Notes: a model not told the origin generated them from the letters alone. A stretch of 25,388 nt of DNA from CAYLNH01 sp964384625 (GCA_964384625.1 CAYLNH010000084.1:1-25388); one strand, 5' to 3'. Counted from the stretch's first letter, positions 7,228 to 16,900 are shown. Numbers and translations are program-made.

Positions 7228-8525
7228 AGACAAAGAACACAGGACTTGCTTACATCTGCATGCTGGTGGCGATGCTTCTCTGCACGACAGGTCAGGTCTG
7301 CGCGTCCGACGAACCGAAACGAATTGCCTTGGAGCCCACCGTAACGCAGGAGGAAGCCAAACAGATCGAATTGGCTTCTTCACTCTTCGAGAAGAACCCG
7401 CGCGCCGCCATTGAGCAACTGCGGAAACACGTGGGGCCCGAAGCGTCCGCCGCGCTCGATTTCGCTCTTGCCGCAATGCTCGCGAAACGGGAACGCTACC
7501 TCGAGGCCGAGAAGGCGCTCGATGCTGCCCTCGGTAAATTCCCCGCGTTCCGGCGCGCCCGGTTGCTGACGGCTCGAGTCCGGATCCTGCAGGGCAAGAC
7601 CGACAAGGCAATCGCCCCTCTTCGTCAGGCGCTCAAGCTGGGCGCCGATGACTGTGAAGTGTTCAAGCTTCTCGCCTACTGCCACACTGCTGATGGCCAC
7701 GCCGTGGCCGCTGAATCCGCATATCGCCGCGTCCTCGCCCTCGTGCCGGAAGATAAGGAAGCGACTGCCGGTCTCGCGAAGGCGCTCCTCATGCAGGAAC
7801 GGGCCGATGATGCGGCGCCCCTCCTTCGTGCCCTTTGCGAAAAGACCCCCGACAAAGCCGAATACTGGAAACTGCGTGCGAACACCGAGATGGCACGGGA
7901 GAACAGGCACCACGCGATCGTTCTGCTTGAGTGTGCGCGCCGGCTCTGCAATATCGACCAGCAGTCGCTTCTCGCGCTCGGCGACCTCTACTTCTCAAAG
8001 GGACTCTACGACAAGGCGACCTCCTGTTATTCCGACGCGACCGCGAAGAACACACTATCAACAGACAAGTTCATTCGCTATGCTGAGGCGCTGCTTGCTG
8101 TGGAACAACCGGCACTGGCCGCGAAACTCCTTGACCGAGAACTCCCTGAAGACAAGGAACATCCTGAACGACTTCATCTTGTGCGGGCGAAGATCGCTCT
8201 GGCCAAACGGGACCGCAAGTCGGCGAGAATCCATCTCGATGCCGCGGTCAGCGCACGCCCCATGAGCGGCGATGCCTTGCTCATGCTTGCTCGCCTTCAG
8301 AAGGACGACGGCAAGTACGAGCGGGCCCTGCTCACGCTGCAGCGCGCCTCGCGTCTGAAGTCCCACCAGAGGCGATCGCTTCTTGAGATTGCGCAGATCC
8401 ATGTTGATCGACTGCAGTACCGGGAGGCCCTCGAAGCACTGGAGGAGGCGCAGGCGCTAGAGTTCGATCCACGCGTCGCGCGATACGCGGAGCAAATCCG
8501 CAAGGCCCAATCCATGCAGGAATGA
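7224..8525 (+). CDS. Periplasmic tetratricopeptide-repeat protein of TonB2-type operon
   Basis: This 433-residue protein starts at an ATG overlapping the tonB stop. A signal peptide covers about residues 1-28 (ICMLVAMLLCTTGQVCAS). The rest is helical and made of degenerate TPR units from about residue 50 to the end. Examples are the segments around YLEAEKALDAALGKFPAFRRA, KAIAPLRQALKLGADDCEVF and YREALEALEEAQALEFDP. TPR proteins are encoded at the 3' end of tonB2/ttpC clusters in Gammaproteobacteria, so this is probably a scaffold that helps assemble the transducer complex in the periplasm. That role is inference. It is the last gene of the block and is followed by a terminator-like hairpin. 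Confidence 0.8.
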   Translation: MKTKNTGLAYICMLVAMLLCTTGQVCASDEPKRIALEPTVTQEEAKQIELASSLFEKNPRAAIEQLRKHVGPEASAALDFALAAMLAKRERYLEAEKALDAALGKFPAFRRARLLTARVRILQGKTDKAIAPLRQALKLGADDCEVFKLLAYCHTADGHAVAAESAYRRVLALVPEDKEATAGLAKALLMQERADDAAPLLRALCEKTPDKAEYWKLRANTEMARENRHHAIVLLECARRLCNIDQQSLLALGDLYFSKGLYDKATSCYSDATAKNTLSTDKFIRYAEALLAVEQPALAAKLLDRELPEDKEHPERLHLVRAKIALAKRDRKSARIHLDAAVSARPMSGDALLMLARLQKDDGKYERALLTLQRASRLKSHQRRSLLEIAQIHVDRLQYREALEALEEAQALEFDPRVARYAEQIRKAQSMQE

Positions 8526-8608
8526 ACTACGAGTGTGGATTGCCAGCCACACATTGGATCTGACATGGTTTTTGACTGCAACACATAACCCATTCCAACC
8601 ACCCCAGT

Positions 8609-8630
8609 TCCTGGTCGTTTAGGACCAGGA
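8609..8630. other. Perfect 8-bp hairpin without U-tract
   Basis: TCCTGGTC (8609-8616) pairs perfectly with GACCAGGA (8623-8630) around a 6-base loop. No T-rich tail follows, so it is not a classical terminator. It may protect the 3' end of the operon transcript or be a small dispersed repeat. Confidence 0.35.
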
Positions 8631-8652
8631 CACCATACCCTCCACCTATTTC

Positions 8653-8692
8653 GGGAGTTAGTCATAAATTAATGGCTGACTCCCTTTCTTCT
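8653..8692 (+). terminator. Probable Rho-independent terminator
   Basis: GGGAGTTAGTCAT (8653-8665) pairs with ATGGCTGACTCCC (8672-8684), 13 pairs including two G-U, around the loop AAATTA. The T-rich tail TTTCTTCTT follows at 8685-8693. It lies 128 bases after the last gene of the TonB block and before the next plus-strand gene. Confidence 0.6.
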
Positions 8693-9478
8693 TCGGGATT
8701 ACAAACTGCGTTTCTATCACCTGGATTCTGTAGACTTCTGTCACGTAATTGAACTCGCCACAGAATGATACTACTGTGTGGAAGAGAAAGGGATCAGGCC
8801 ATGTTCTATCGCCGCAAATTGTTGATTTCGCTGTTGTCTCAGCTCGGAGGCAAGGCAAGCAGCACGGATTTTCAGAAACTGCTCTTCCTTGTAGCTCAGC
8901 GGCAGGTAGATCCCAGCTATGATTTCGTGCCCTATCGGTACGGATGCTTCTCCTTTCAGTCATATGCGGACAAGCGAAAACTGGTAGCCGACGGAGTTCT
9001 CGAAGATTCAGAGGATTGGCGACTCCTCAGCTCCGCTGATGATTACCGTAGGGATCTGTTGGGACGGGACCGGGACGCGATAGCTACGGTCAGCCGAACC
9101 GCTCCCAGGGGAGATGAATTGGTCTCGGCCGTCTACCGGGAATTTCCCTACTACGCGATCCGGAGTGAGATTGCAGAGAGGGTCCTGAACGCTGAGGAAC
9201 TCGCCGTCGTCAAACGACATCGCCCTCACAAGAAGGAAACGGCCCTTCTGACGGTGGGGTACGAGGGGCTATCATTGGATGCCTTCCTGAATCGACTGAT
9301 TCGTGCGGATGCTCGTGTCTTGTGTGATGTGAGAAAGAACGCACTTAGCCGCAAGTACGGCTTCTCGAAACGGACACTCCAGAAGGCGACGGAATCTGTT
9401 GGCATCACCTATGAACACATCCCAGAGCTGGGCATCATGTCCGAGGACCGCAAGTCTCTGAAGACACTTGCCGACTAC

Positions 9479-9562
9479 AAGAGACTCTTGGCAAGCTGGG
9501 GTCAGACCTACTATATAAGCAAGAGACTCTTGGCAGGCTGGGGTCAGACCTACTATAAAAGG
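9479..9562 (+). repeat. Tandem duplication, two 42-base units, at the insertion junction
   Basis: Units 9479-9520 and 9521-9562 differ at only three positions. Each begins with AAGAGACTCTTGGCA, the 3' end of the surviving DUF488 coding sequence, and continues into GCTGGGGTCAGACCTACTAT, the edge of the mobile element. The duplication therefore spans host gene and element end and arose after, or during, insertion. Because 42 is a multiple of three, it keeps the frame. Confidence 0.9.
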
Positions 9563-10719
9563 ATTAGCGAATTGACGGTATGGGTGTATTGTGTGGGGCT
9601 GGCAAACTGGAAACTGATGGAGGTGTGTATGGCCAGGCCATTGCGAATCGAGTACCCCGGCGCGGTGTATCATGTGCTCAGTCGAGGTGTTGGACGGCGA
9701 AACATCTTTCACTGTAACGAAGACTATGAGATGTTTCTGGCAAAACTTGTTGAGAACGCTGATGACTTTCGCGTCAAGGTCCGCAGCTATTGTCTCATGA
9801 CCAACCATTTTCACCTGTACTTGCAGACGGAAGATGACAATCTGTCGAAGTTCATGCAGTCGCTGTTGACGGCCTACGCCGTGATGAAGAACCGCAAGGA
9901 CCGGCGGACCGGCCATTTGTTCCAGGGACGGTTCAAGGCGCACCTGGTGGACGAGGACGGGTATGGTAATGCGTTGAGTCGGTACATCCATCTGAATCCG
10001 GTTCGCGTAAAGACGGTGCAGGAGCTGCCCCTGAAGGATCGCCGGAAGGCATTGCGGACATATAAATGGAGCAGCTATGCTGCGGGCATCGGTCTGCGGA
10101 AATGTCCCGACTGGCTCGACCAGGAGACTATGCTGTTGAACTGGGGAGAGGAGTTGAAGGAGAAGCAGAAGAACTACGCGCGTTACGTTGAAGAGGGCTT
10201 GATGCGCGAGATCGATGATCCGTTTGATGCGGCAGCAGCACAATGTATCATCGGTACCGATGACTTTGTCGACTGGGTGCGGAAGACCTATCTGGAGGTA
10301 TCGGAAAAGGTCAACCAGCGTCGGGACCAGACACAGGCCATGAAGTTGCGCAACTGGGTTTCTTTCGAAGACGTGCAGCAGGTTGTCGCAGACGCATACG
10401 ACTGCGAACCGGATTCGCTTCTGGCGCGCTGCCAACGCGGCAATGAGGGGCGTCAAGTACTGTTGTACCTTGCTTCGAAGTACTGCCGCGGTCGCCTGAC
10501 GCTTGTAGAGATCTCGGAGCGGCTGAATATCAGCATCGGCGGGTTGACTGCCGGTCGTCAAAATATGAAGAAAAAGCAGAAACAGAACCGTTCCCTGCGC
10601 CAACGCATCCAGGCAATTGAGGAAGAACTGACCGAGTAGAACACAGCTCTCAGAATCCATAATTCTCATTAGAAGGTTTGACACCCAATCCACAGATCGG
10701 GGCAAGCAGGGGTCAGGCC
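9490..10719 (+). mobile_element. RAYT (IS200-like, REP-associated) insertion
   Basis: The transposase gene is bracketed by closely similar 19-base sequences in the same orientation. They are GGCAAGCTGGGGTCAGACC at 9490-9508 (with a second near-copy at 9531-9549) and GGCAAGCAGGGGTCAGGCC at 10701-10719, with 17 of 19 positions the same. The left copy runs into CCTAC, which is GTAGG on the other strand and recalls the GTAG foot of REP sequences used by RAYTs. GGTCTGACC inside it can fold into a small hairpin. The exact outer limits of the element cannot be fixed from this single copy. Confidence 0.6.
9629..10639 (+). CDS. REP-associated tyrosine transposase (Y1_Tnp, RAYT)
   Basis: This is a 336-residue single-strand DNA transposase of the HUH superfamily. 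It begins with the typical MARPLRIEYPGAVYHVLSRG. The HUH motif is HFH at residues 60-62 (CLMTNHFHLYLQT). The conserved GHLFQGRFKA is at 95-104, and the probable nucleophile Tyr119 lies in LSRYIHLNPVR. The C-terminal half (about 195-336) holds the DPF..A...IIGTDDFVDWVR segment and a helix-turn-helix-like region common in longer RAYTs. A GGAGG at 9619-9623 sits five bases before the ATG at 9629, so it can be translated independently of the upstream DUF488 frame. All catalytic motifs are intact. RAYTs recognise REP-type hairpins and are usually domesticated single copies, but here one disrupts a gene. Confidence 0.9.
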   Translation: MARPLRIEYPGAVYHVLSRGVGRRNIFHCNEDYEMFLAKLVENADDFRVKVRSYCLMTNHFHLYLQTEDDNLSKFMQSLLTAYAVMKNRKDRRTGHLFQGRFKAHLVDEDGYGNALSRYIHLNPVRVKTVQELPLKDRRKALRTYKWSSYAAGIGLRKCPDWLDQETMLLNWGEELKEKQKNYARYVEEGLMREIDDPFDAAAAQCIIGTDDFVDWVRKTYLEVSEKVNQRRDQTQAMKLRNWVSFEDVQQVVADAYDCEPDSLLARCQRGNEGRQVLLYLASKYCRGRLTLVEISERLNISIGGLTAGRQNMKKKQKQNRSLRQRIQAIEEELTE

Positions 10720-10729
10720 GGGTGGTCAG

Positions 10730-13700
10730 TTACTCTTCGCGGGGGAGTTCGAGGACAACCCGGAAGCCGAGGTCCGTGCGGCCTTCGGCCGGGGCCGCCC
10801 GGGCCCGGCGGGTGGTGCGCAGGTGGCCCAGGGGGATGCCGTTGCGGCCGGCCGCGCCGCCGCGAATGACCCGCAGCCCGCCGGTCTGCGGGCCGACAGG
10901 ATCGCGGACGACGACCTGGCGGCGACAGTCCTTGTAGTACGCGGCGCTGTAGTAGTCGCGGCACCATTCGGCCACGTTGCCGGCCAGATCGAACGCGCCG
11001 AAACCGGACTTGTCGATCGGCGTGGTGCGCACCTGCGAGCGCGCGATTGAGTCGCGCGCCAGTTCAGCCGCCTGCTTGAGATCATCGCCCCAGGGAAACA
11101 GCCGCTTCTGTTTTTTCGTCGGCGCACAGGCGGCTGCCATCTCCCACTGCGCCTCCGTCGGCAGATCGCCCACCAGTCCCATCTGTTGGCCGTACCACCG
11201 GCAATATGCCCGGGCATCGGCCCAGGGGATCATCGTTACCGGTTTGTCCGCCGCCAGTTTGGAGGTCAGAAACCGGCCGTCGCGGATGCGGATGTTGAAC
11301 TGCTGCAGCTCGCCGACCTTGAATTTGCGGACTGTTCGCCGGTTCTCGTCGGTCTTGGCGTTGAGGAAATCGCAGAACTCGGCGTTGGTTACTTCGGTCT
11401 TGCCGATGAAGAACGGCCGCAGCTTGACGCGGTGTGCCGGGACTTCGTCGGCCGGCCAGATGTCGAGGTCCGGAATGCCTTTGGTCCCGGTGCGCTGCAG
11501 CGCGGCGTCGGCGCCCATGATGAATTCGGGGAGGGTGACGGCGACGAGTTCGGGCGGGGCGACCTCGGGCATGACCTGCCGCAGAATTGCTTCGGTTTCG
11601 CCGTCTTTGGTGAGCAGTTGCAGTGCCTGCAGCGCGTTTTCGAATGCCTGTTCATAGAGTTCCCGGCGTTTCTTGCCGGTGGCCGCTTTGCCGGCCTTCA
11701 GGGCGTCGGCGGCTTTGGTTCGCAAGGCTCGCGCCGTGTTGCGATCGCCGCGGATGGTCTTATACAGCGCCATGCCTTCAGCATGCTGCCGATTGATCTT
11801 GTGCAGTTGGCTCAGGTGCATGAGGGCCAGGGCGGGATCGCCTTTCTCATGGGCGGCGGCGGCTTCCCGGTAAAGCTGCTCGCTTTTCGCCAGGACCTCC
11901 TTGACGATGGCTTTCAGGCGGCGGGCGGCGGCGTTGCCGGGCGCCTGTTCGGCCAGAATGCGGTCGACGATATCGCCGGCCGCGGCAAAGTCATGCTGCC
12001 GGATCGCCGCTTCGGCTTTGGCCAACTCGGCGTTGACGGCGCCGTACTCGGTTCTGAGCGTTTTCAATTCTTCATCGCCGGCGCCGGCGGGGAAGATTCG
12101 GATTGCCTGACGGAAATGGCGGGCGGCCTGGTCATAGCGTCTATTCGTCCGCGCCTTCCGCCCGGCGGCCAATTCGCTTCCGTAGTCGGCCAGTTGCCTG
12201 CGGCACGCGGCGGCGGCCTTTTTGGCGCCGTTGTGATCGGGCGCCAGCTTGATGACTTCTTCCAGCGCTTGGAGTGCTTCGCGATAGCGGCGCTCCCGCA
12301 TTTTGTCGCGCGCCCGCGCGACGGTGACGTCAACCACCCGGGGAGCGACCGTCTGCCGCAGTTCGACGGCGGGCCCGAACGTGGGATCGCCGGCAAGCGC
12401 GGCGTTCACATGTTCCATGGCTGTGGCCCACTGCTGTTGTTTGATCGCGTCCTCCGCCCGGGCGACATGGAGACCGGCGGTTGCGCGTTTGACCAGCGCT
12501 TCGGAGCGTTTGGCATCGACGCCGAGGGATTCGGCCTCGACCGCTTTGGCCTGGGCGGCACGCCATTGCTGCTGCTCGAGCAGGGCCTCGACCAGAGCAA
12601 CCAGTTCGTTGAACTGCAGGCCTTTGGCGGCGGCTTCGCGGACGGCTGCGACGTCGGTCTCCGGTGTGCCGCTCGGGGTTTGGTCGGTGAGTTGCAGAGC
12701 CTTGTCGTACTCGCCGGCAGCGATATGCTGGCGCGCCTGTGCCAGCCGGAGTTGGCCGCGGCCCAGGTCGCGATACGTTCGGGCGTCCAGCGAATCGGGC
12801 AGCAGGCGACAGGCTTTTTCGCCGTTCTCGGCCACGGTTTGCCAGTCGCGTTTCAGTCGCGCCTCTTCGGCGGCGGCCAGGAGTGCGCCGGCCTTCGCCC
12901 GGCGGATGCCTTTCGCGGCTTCCGGGTCATTGGTGTGGCCCGGGATCATCTGGGCCGCTTTGAAGGACTCCTCAGCCTGCTGCCAGCGTTCGCCCCGCAG
13001 GTGGACCTCGCCTTCTTTGACGGCGGCGCCATAGGCGGTCTGGCGGTCTCGCGTGTTGCCCATGTTGATCAACACCACAATGCCGATCAGGCCGAGCAGC
13101 AGAATGCCGACGATGCCGGCCGCCAGGCCGATCACGAGCTTCTGTCTCTTGCCCAGGGCCGCGTCCGCCTGCTGCAGGAGGTGCTTGCCTTCGGTGTGTC
13201 CCGGGCGCAGTTGCAGGATGCGCCGGCAGCAGGCCTGCAGGTGGGGCCAGTCCTGAACCTTCTCAGCCCGGCGGGCTTCGGCCAGTTTGGTCCGCAGTTC
13301 CTCCTGGAACCTCTCGGCCTGCTGCCAGGCCGATTCGCAACCGGTCGTTTCCGTCGTGATCCGCGTCGCCCTTTCCGCCAGTTCGCAGCAGCGGGGATAG
13401 TCGTGTTCGGCCAGCGCGTCTTCGACTGCTTGCCGGGACTCCAGCAGCCGCTCCTCCTGCCGCAGCAGGCGCGCTTCCAGCGCGTCCAGGCGCTTCACTT
13501 CCGGTGACATCGAGTCCATCGTCCCGGCCGCGGCCAGCTTCATGATCGCCGCCTTCAGCCCGTCTACGGTTTGCCGGCAGGACGCCAGCTTCTTGCTGAC
13601 ATAGAGTCGTTCGGCTTCAGTCAGGCCGCTGTCGATGCCGGCGCCGGCGGTCGGCGCGGCAGCCGGGGCGTCGGCAAGCTCGTTGCCGCATTCCAGGCAG

Positions 13701-13747
13701 AACTTCGAATCGTCCGGGATCTCAGCTTGGCAATGTGGACAGTTCAT
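10730..13747 (-). CDS. Membrane protein: zinc ribbon, TPR-like repeats, FGE/SUMF1-like domain
   Basis: This 1005-residue protein starts with a zinc ribbon (Cys3, Cys6, Cys17, Cys20). A helical region follows (45-200), then one membrane helix (204-229) and a long array of TPR-like helical repeats (about 235-700). The C-terminal formylglycine-generating-enzyme-like (FGE-sulfatase) domain covers about 731-1000. Domain landmarks are FFIGKTEVTNAEFCDFL, DLPTEAQWEMAAA (from 861), FPWGDD, GNVAEW (923-928), RVIRGG and DLGFRVV. The zinc ribbon is expected on the cytoplasmic side, with the repeats and FGE-like domain outside. The usual RGGSW is RGGAAG here, and the C-terminal region lacks the two cysteines needed for formylglycine formation. 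A binding or structural role is therefore more likely than sulfatase activation. The ATG at 13747 has a GGAAG ribosome binding site. No sulfatase gene is nearby. Confidence 0.82.
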   Translation of the reverse strand: MNCPHCQAEIPDDSKFCLECGNELADAPAAAPTAGAGIDSGLTEAERLYVSKKLASCRQTVDGLKAAIMKLAAAGTMDSMSPEVKRLDALEARLLRQEERLLESRQAVEDALAEHDYPRCCELAERATRITTETTGCESAWQQAERFQEELRTKLAEARRAEKVQDWPHLQACCRRILQLRPGHTEGKHLLQQADAALGKRQKLVIGLAAGIVGILLLGLIGIVVLINMGNTRDRQTAYGAAVKEGEVHLRGERWQQAEESFKAAQMIPGHTNDPEAAKGIRRAKAGALLAAAEEARLKRDWQTVAENGEKACRLLPDSLDARTYRDLGRGQLRLAQARQHIAAGEYDKALQLTDQTPSGTPETDVAAVREAAAKGLQFNELVALVEALLEQQQWRAAQAKAVEAESLGVDAKRSEALVKRATAGLHVARAEDAIKQQQWATAMEHVNAALAGDPTFGPAVELRQTVAPRVVDVTVARARDKMRERRYREALQALEEVIKLAPDHNGAKKAAAACRRQLADYGSELAAGRKARTNRRYDQAARHFRQAIRIFPAGAGDEELKTLRTEYGAVNAELAKAEAAIRQHDFAAAGDIVDRILAEQAPGNAAARRLKAIVKEVLAKSEQLYREAAAAHEKGDPALALMHLSQLHKINRQHAEGMALYKTIRGDRNTARALRTKAADALKAGKAATGKKRRELYEQAFENALQALQLLTKDGETEAILRQVMPEVAPPELVAVTLPEFIMGADAALQRTGTKGIPDLDIWPADEVPAHRVKLRPFFIGKTEVTNAEFCDFLNAKTDENRRTVRKFKVGELQQFNIRIRDGRFLTSKLAADKPVTMIPWADARAYCRWYGQQMGLVGDLPTEAQWEMAAACAPTKKQKRLFPWGDDLKQAAELARDSIARSQVRTTPIDKSGFGAFDLAGNVAEWCRDYYSAAYYKDCRRQVVVRDPVGPQTGGLRVIRGGAAGRNGIPLGHLRTTRRARAAPAEGRTDLGFRVVLELPREE

Positions 13748-13793
13748 CCGGCACTTCCATTTCCGCAGTCACACCCATAGATAACGTACTGAT

Positions 13794-13822
13794 ACATTGC
13801 CTGAACCGGTCCTGTAAGTCAA
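13794..13822 (-). promoter_or_regulatory. Possible promoter of the zinc-ribbon/FGE-like gene
   Basis: On the minus strand a good -35 hexamer TTGACT (13822-13817) is followed after 17 bases by a weak -10, CAATGT (13799-13794), about 45 bases before the start codon at 13747. It is the best candidate in the 163-base gap between this gene and the upstream minus-strand gene. Confidence 0.28.
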
Positions 13823-13910
13823 GAGGCCGGCGGGCGTCGCATATCCGCGGCGTCGTCTGGATCTGTTTGGGATTGCGTGCCGTGACGGCTCGCAGTCGAA
13901 GGTCGGCAAG

Positions 13911-16900
13911 TTATTCAGGCTCGGGTTGCAGCCGGAGTTCGCCGTAGAAGATCGCGGCGTCGTCCATATACCCGCGGGTCGAGGCCCACTGCGAGACCTC
14001 CTTCGCCACACCGGCATGACGGTAGCGGGCGAAGTTCACACGCAGGACTGTCCCTGGTCGGGGCGGCGGCGCTTCGAAGCCCTGCCACGGCAGCTCTACT
14101 TCGAAGACGCGCTTGCCGCCGGCGACGCGGGAGCGGCACGTGATCGTCGCGGCAAACCGGTTGCGTGCCCCCCAGAACTCCGGCAGGACTTTGCCGTCGG
14201 CCTGGAAGACAAGACGGAACAATGTCGCGCCGTCTGCGTTGTTGTCGAGGAGCAGGTGGAAATCGTCCTGGTCCGTCGCCTGCTCGCATTCGATCGCGAC
14301 ATACAGGTTCTTCGTGTCCCACGCAAGGCGCACCTGCGATTGATCGCGCACCGGTTTGTCGTCCCAGCCCCAGCCCGTCAGGAAGTCCTTGGCCGGTTTC
14401 GCGCCCTGCCAGGCAGCGTCGTCCAGCTTGCCGTCAATCGCCGGTGCGGCGGCCGTTTTGATGCAGGTCACGGATCGCCGGGGATACGGGTGTTGCGGCG
14501 CCGTCGCCAGGACGCCGTCGTCCAGCGCCAGCCCCCAGCCCGTCGCCGTCTTCTTATAGGTCAATGTCTCGGCTGCCGGCAGGGCGATTGTGAGTTCGTT
14601 TGTGTCGCGCCGGACCGGGACCTGCGTTGCGGCGCCCTTCGCGACGATTTCAAATACGGTCACAACCGGTTTTTCAAAGCCGGTTACCGGCACTTGGATC
14701 TGCTGCCGCGAGGCAAAGAACTTGCCGCCGCTCGTCGGCTTTACGGCAAGCTTGCCGACGGGTCCGAAGGCGGACATCTGCAGCCGGTTGCGCCGGCAGT
14801 CGATCACGACGCGGCGGTCTTCCGTTGCGACGACCTCGAGCCCCTTGCCCTTCGTCTTCTGCTTTTCCTCGCCGACATGGAAGAGCAGCCGGACCGGCCG
14901 CTTGGTTGTCGGCAGGGGTTTGATGTCGTCGACGACCACGACCCAGCGGTCCCCAACCATGGTGACGCTGCGCCGGACGCGCCCGGCCAGCCCGGCATAG
15001 GCCAGGGTGGAGTCGATCACGGCGCTTCGAAGCCGGCCGCGTTCGACGGCGTCGGTGATTACCGCGCCACTTCGATTCGGCCCGTGTTGGCCGAATGCCA
15101 CGACATTGTGTTCGCCCGCGCCATAGCCCGGATCCACCAGCAGGCGTTCGTTGCGGGCCTGGACGGTGAAGCTGCCGCAGTCGCGGTGCTTGTGATGCGT
15201 CAACGGTCCTTCACTGCCCTTCAAACCAACCGTCAGAGTCGGATTCAAGGCGCCTTCAGACCGCATCACGCCGGCGTGGATATCCTTGAGCACCTTGAGG
15301 GTCGGCAGCTTGATCGGCCCGGCAGGAGTGGCCCCGGCATCGCGGCTGCGCCATAACAGATCGAATCCCGGCATCCGCGTCTTGGCTGGATAGCGATCGG
15401 CAATCTGCAACATGAACGGCTGCTTGAACCGCGCGCCGAACAACGCACACACCGCCGCGTCCGCCACCGTTGGATAGTCGTCGTTGAACATCAGGAAATG
15501 CTCGTTGTAGCCGCTGATCATCGCTTGGACGAAATTCTGATTGTGCTTCAGGTGCGGATGATCCAGTAACGACGCATCCCCAGTGACACGATGGAGGGCG
15601 TCGGCGAAGATCAGGTAGTGGCCCAGGCCGTAAGCCCAGTACAACCGGCCCTCGGTGCAGCTGCCGTCGGGACCCATTACGCGGTCCGCGAAGATCTTCG
15701 ACCAGTGCTTCGCGAACGCGATTGCGGCCTTCGCCTGCGGGTCCGCATTCTGCAACGCCAAGGCGGCCAGGCCGCCGCCGGAATTGCCGACGGCACAGGT
15801 GTTGCTGTAGTTCGTGAAGAACCAGCGGTAGGACTGCGCTTCGCGGACATAGGTCGCCAACGCATGCCGCAGATATCGCTGGACCTTGACGCGTTCCGCA
15901 ATGGTCAACTCCGGGAACATGACGTCGTAGCTGAAGGCCATCATGCCGACGGTCATCAACTGGAAGTCCAGGACGTCCCGCGACTCGGAAACGGCGAGCA
16001 TCCAGCGTTTCAGCGGGTCCCCGTACTTTCGGTCAGCGGTCAGGGCATAGGCCCACGTCAGGACCTTCAGCGTGTCGGTTGCCTTGTTGACCTTCCGGGC
16101 TTTCGGCGGCGTATTGTGTTTCTCGGCGCGGGCGAGCAGCGCCCGGCGGTAGGCAGCCAGCGGGGCTTTCCGGCAGGCCGCCCGCAAGGCCGTCAGTTCC
16201 TCCGCGTTGAAGAACAGGTACGGGTGTGCGGCATAGCCGAAACTCACGCTGCCCGCGTGTTCCACGCCGTCCGTGACGCAGCGGATCGAGGTCATCCCCG
16301 GCTTGGCCGCCGGGGCTTTGACCATCAGCGTCTGTGCCTCCGGCACGCGGATGACGTTTGCCTGGCTGCCGCCGAAATACACGCGGGTGTCCGGGCCGAA
16401 ACCGGCGCCGCGAAGGGTGATGGGATCGCCGCCCGCCGGGGCGCACTCGACGGGTTCGGCCGCCAGCAGCAGGTGGCCGACAGCGACGGCGGCAGGCCGT
16501 TTGGTCCACAGCCCGTTTGGTTGCTGGACGATAACGCTGTGTTGTCCCGCCGGCAGCTCCGGCAATGTCAGGCGCCACTCGCCGGCGACGTCGCCGGCTT
16601 TGAGTGCCGCCGGTTTGCCGCCGACAGAAGCGCGGCTTTTCGGGGTCAGGCCGGCGGCCTGCAGGCGCACCGTGCTGCCGGCGCCAAGGACCCCCTGCCA
16701 CGGCAGGATCCGGCGGATTGCCGGCGGCTGCAGGCGGGCCTGCAGTTCCGTGATGGTGCCGGTCAGCAGCCAGGCGTCGACCGGCGGTTGCTCGCCTTTT
16801 TGCGGGATGCGCTTGATGATGAGACAGGGCAGTTGCACGGCGCCGAGTTTCTCCGGGAGGTCCCAGACAATGGCGCCAAGGGGGTCCTGCCCCGGCGCCG

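Larger units (their letters stand above)
8801..10639 (+). pseudogene. Truncated DUF488 gene running in frame into a RAYT transposase
   Basis: The first part (to about 9490) encodes an N-terminal winged-helix-like segment (KLLFLVAQ..., possibly Panacea/SocA-like) followed by a DUF488 domain. DUF488 landmarks are LLTVGYEGLSLDAFLNRL, VLCDVRKNALSRKYGFSKRTLQ and YEHIPELGI. The domain stops at LADYKRLL, where intact family members continue for roughly another 50-70 residues. The frame then passes through a duplicated junk segment (KRLLASWGQTYY, then KRLLAGWGQTYY) straight into the transposase, with no stop codon until 10639. The ATG at 8801, preceded by an AAGGGA, is preferred to the one at 8765. 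An automatic annotation would give one 612-residue protein. I read it as a gene broken by a mobile element, because no remainder of the DUF488 domain is seen after the transposase. DUF488 function is not known. Confidence 0.65.

Noticed and set aside
8609..8630. Perfect hairpin as the operon terminator
   Set aside because: No T-rich tail follows; the hairpin at 8653-8684 with TTTCTTCTT is the better terminator.
11186..13507. Very long plus-strand open frame (773 codons)
   Set aside because: It is antisense to the zinc-ribbon/FGE-like gene, whose domains are clear. GC-rich codon bias creates this long shadow frame, and its translation has no recognisable domain.
13926..15356. Long plus-strand open frame opposite the WD40/heparinase-like gene
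   Set aside because: Antisense shadow of a gene with well-defined domains on the minus strand.
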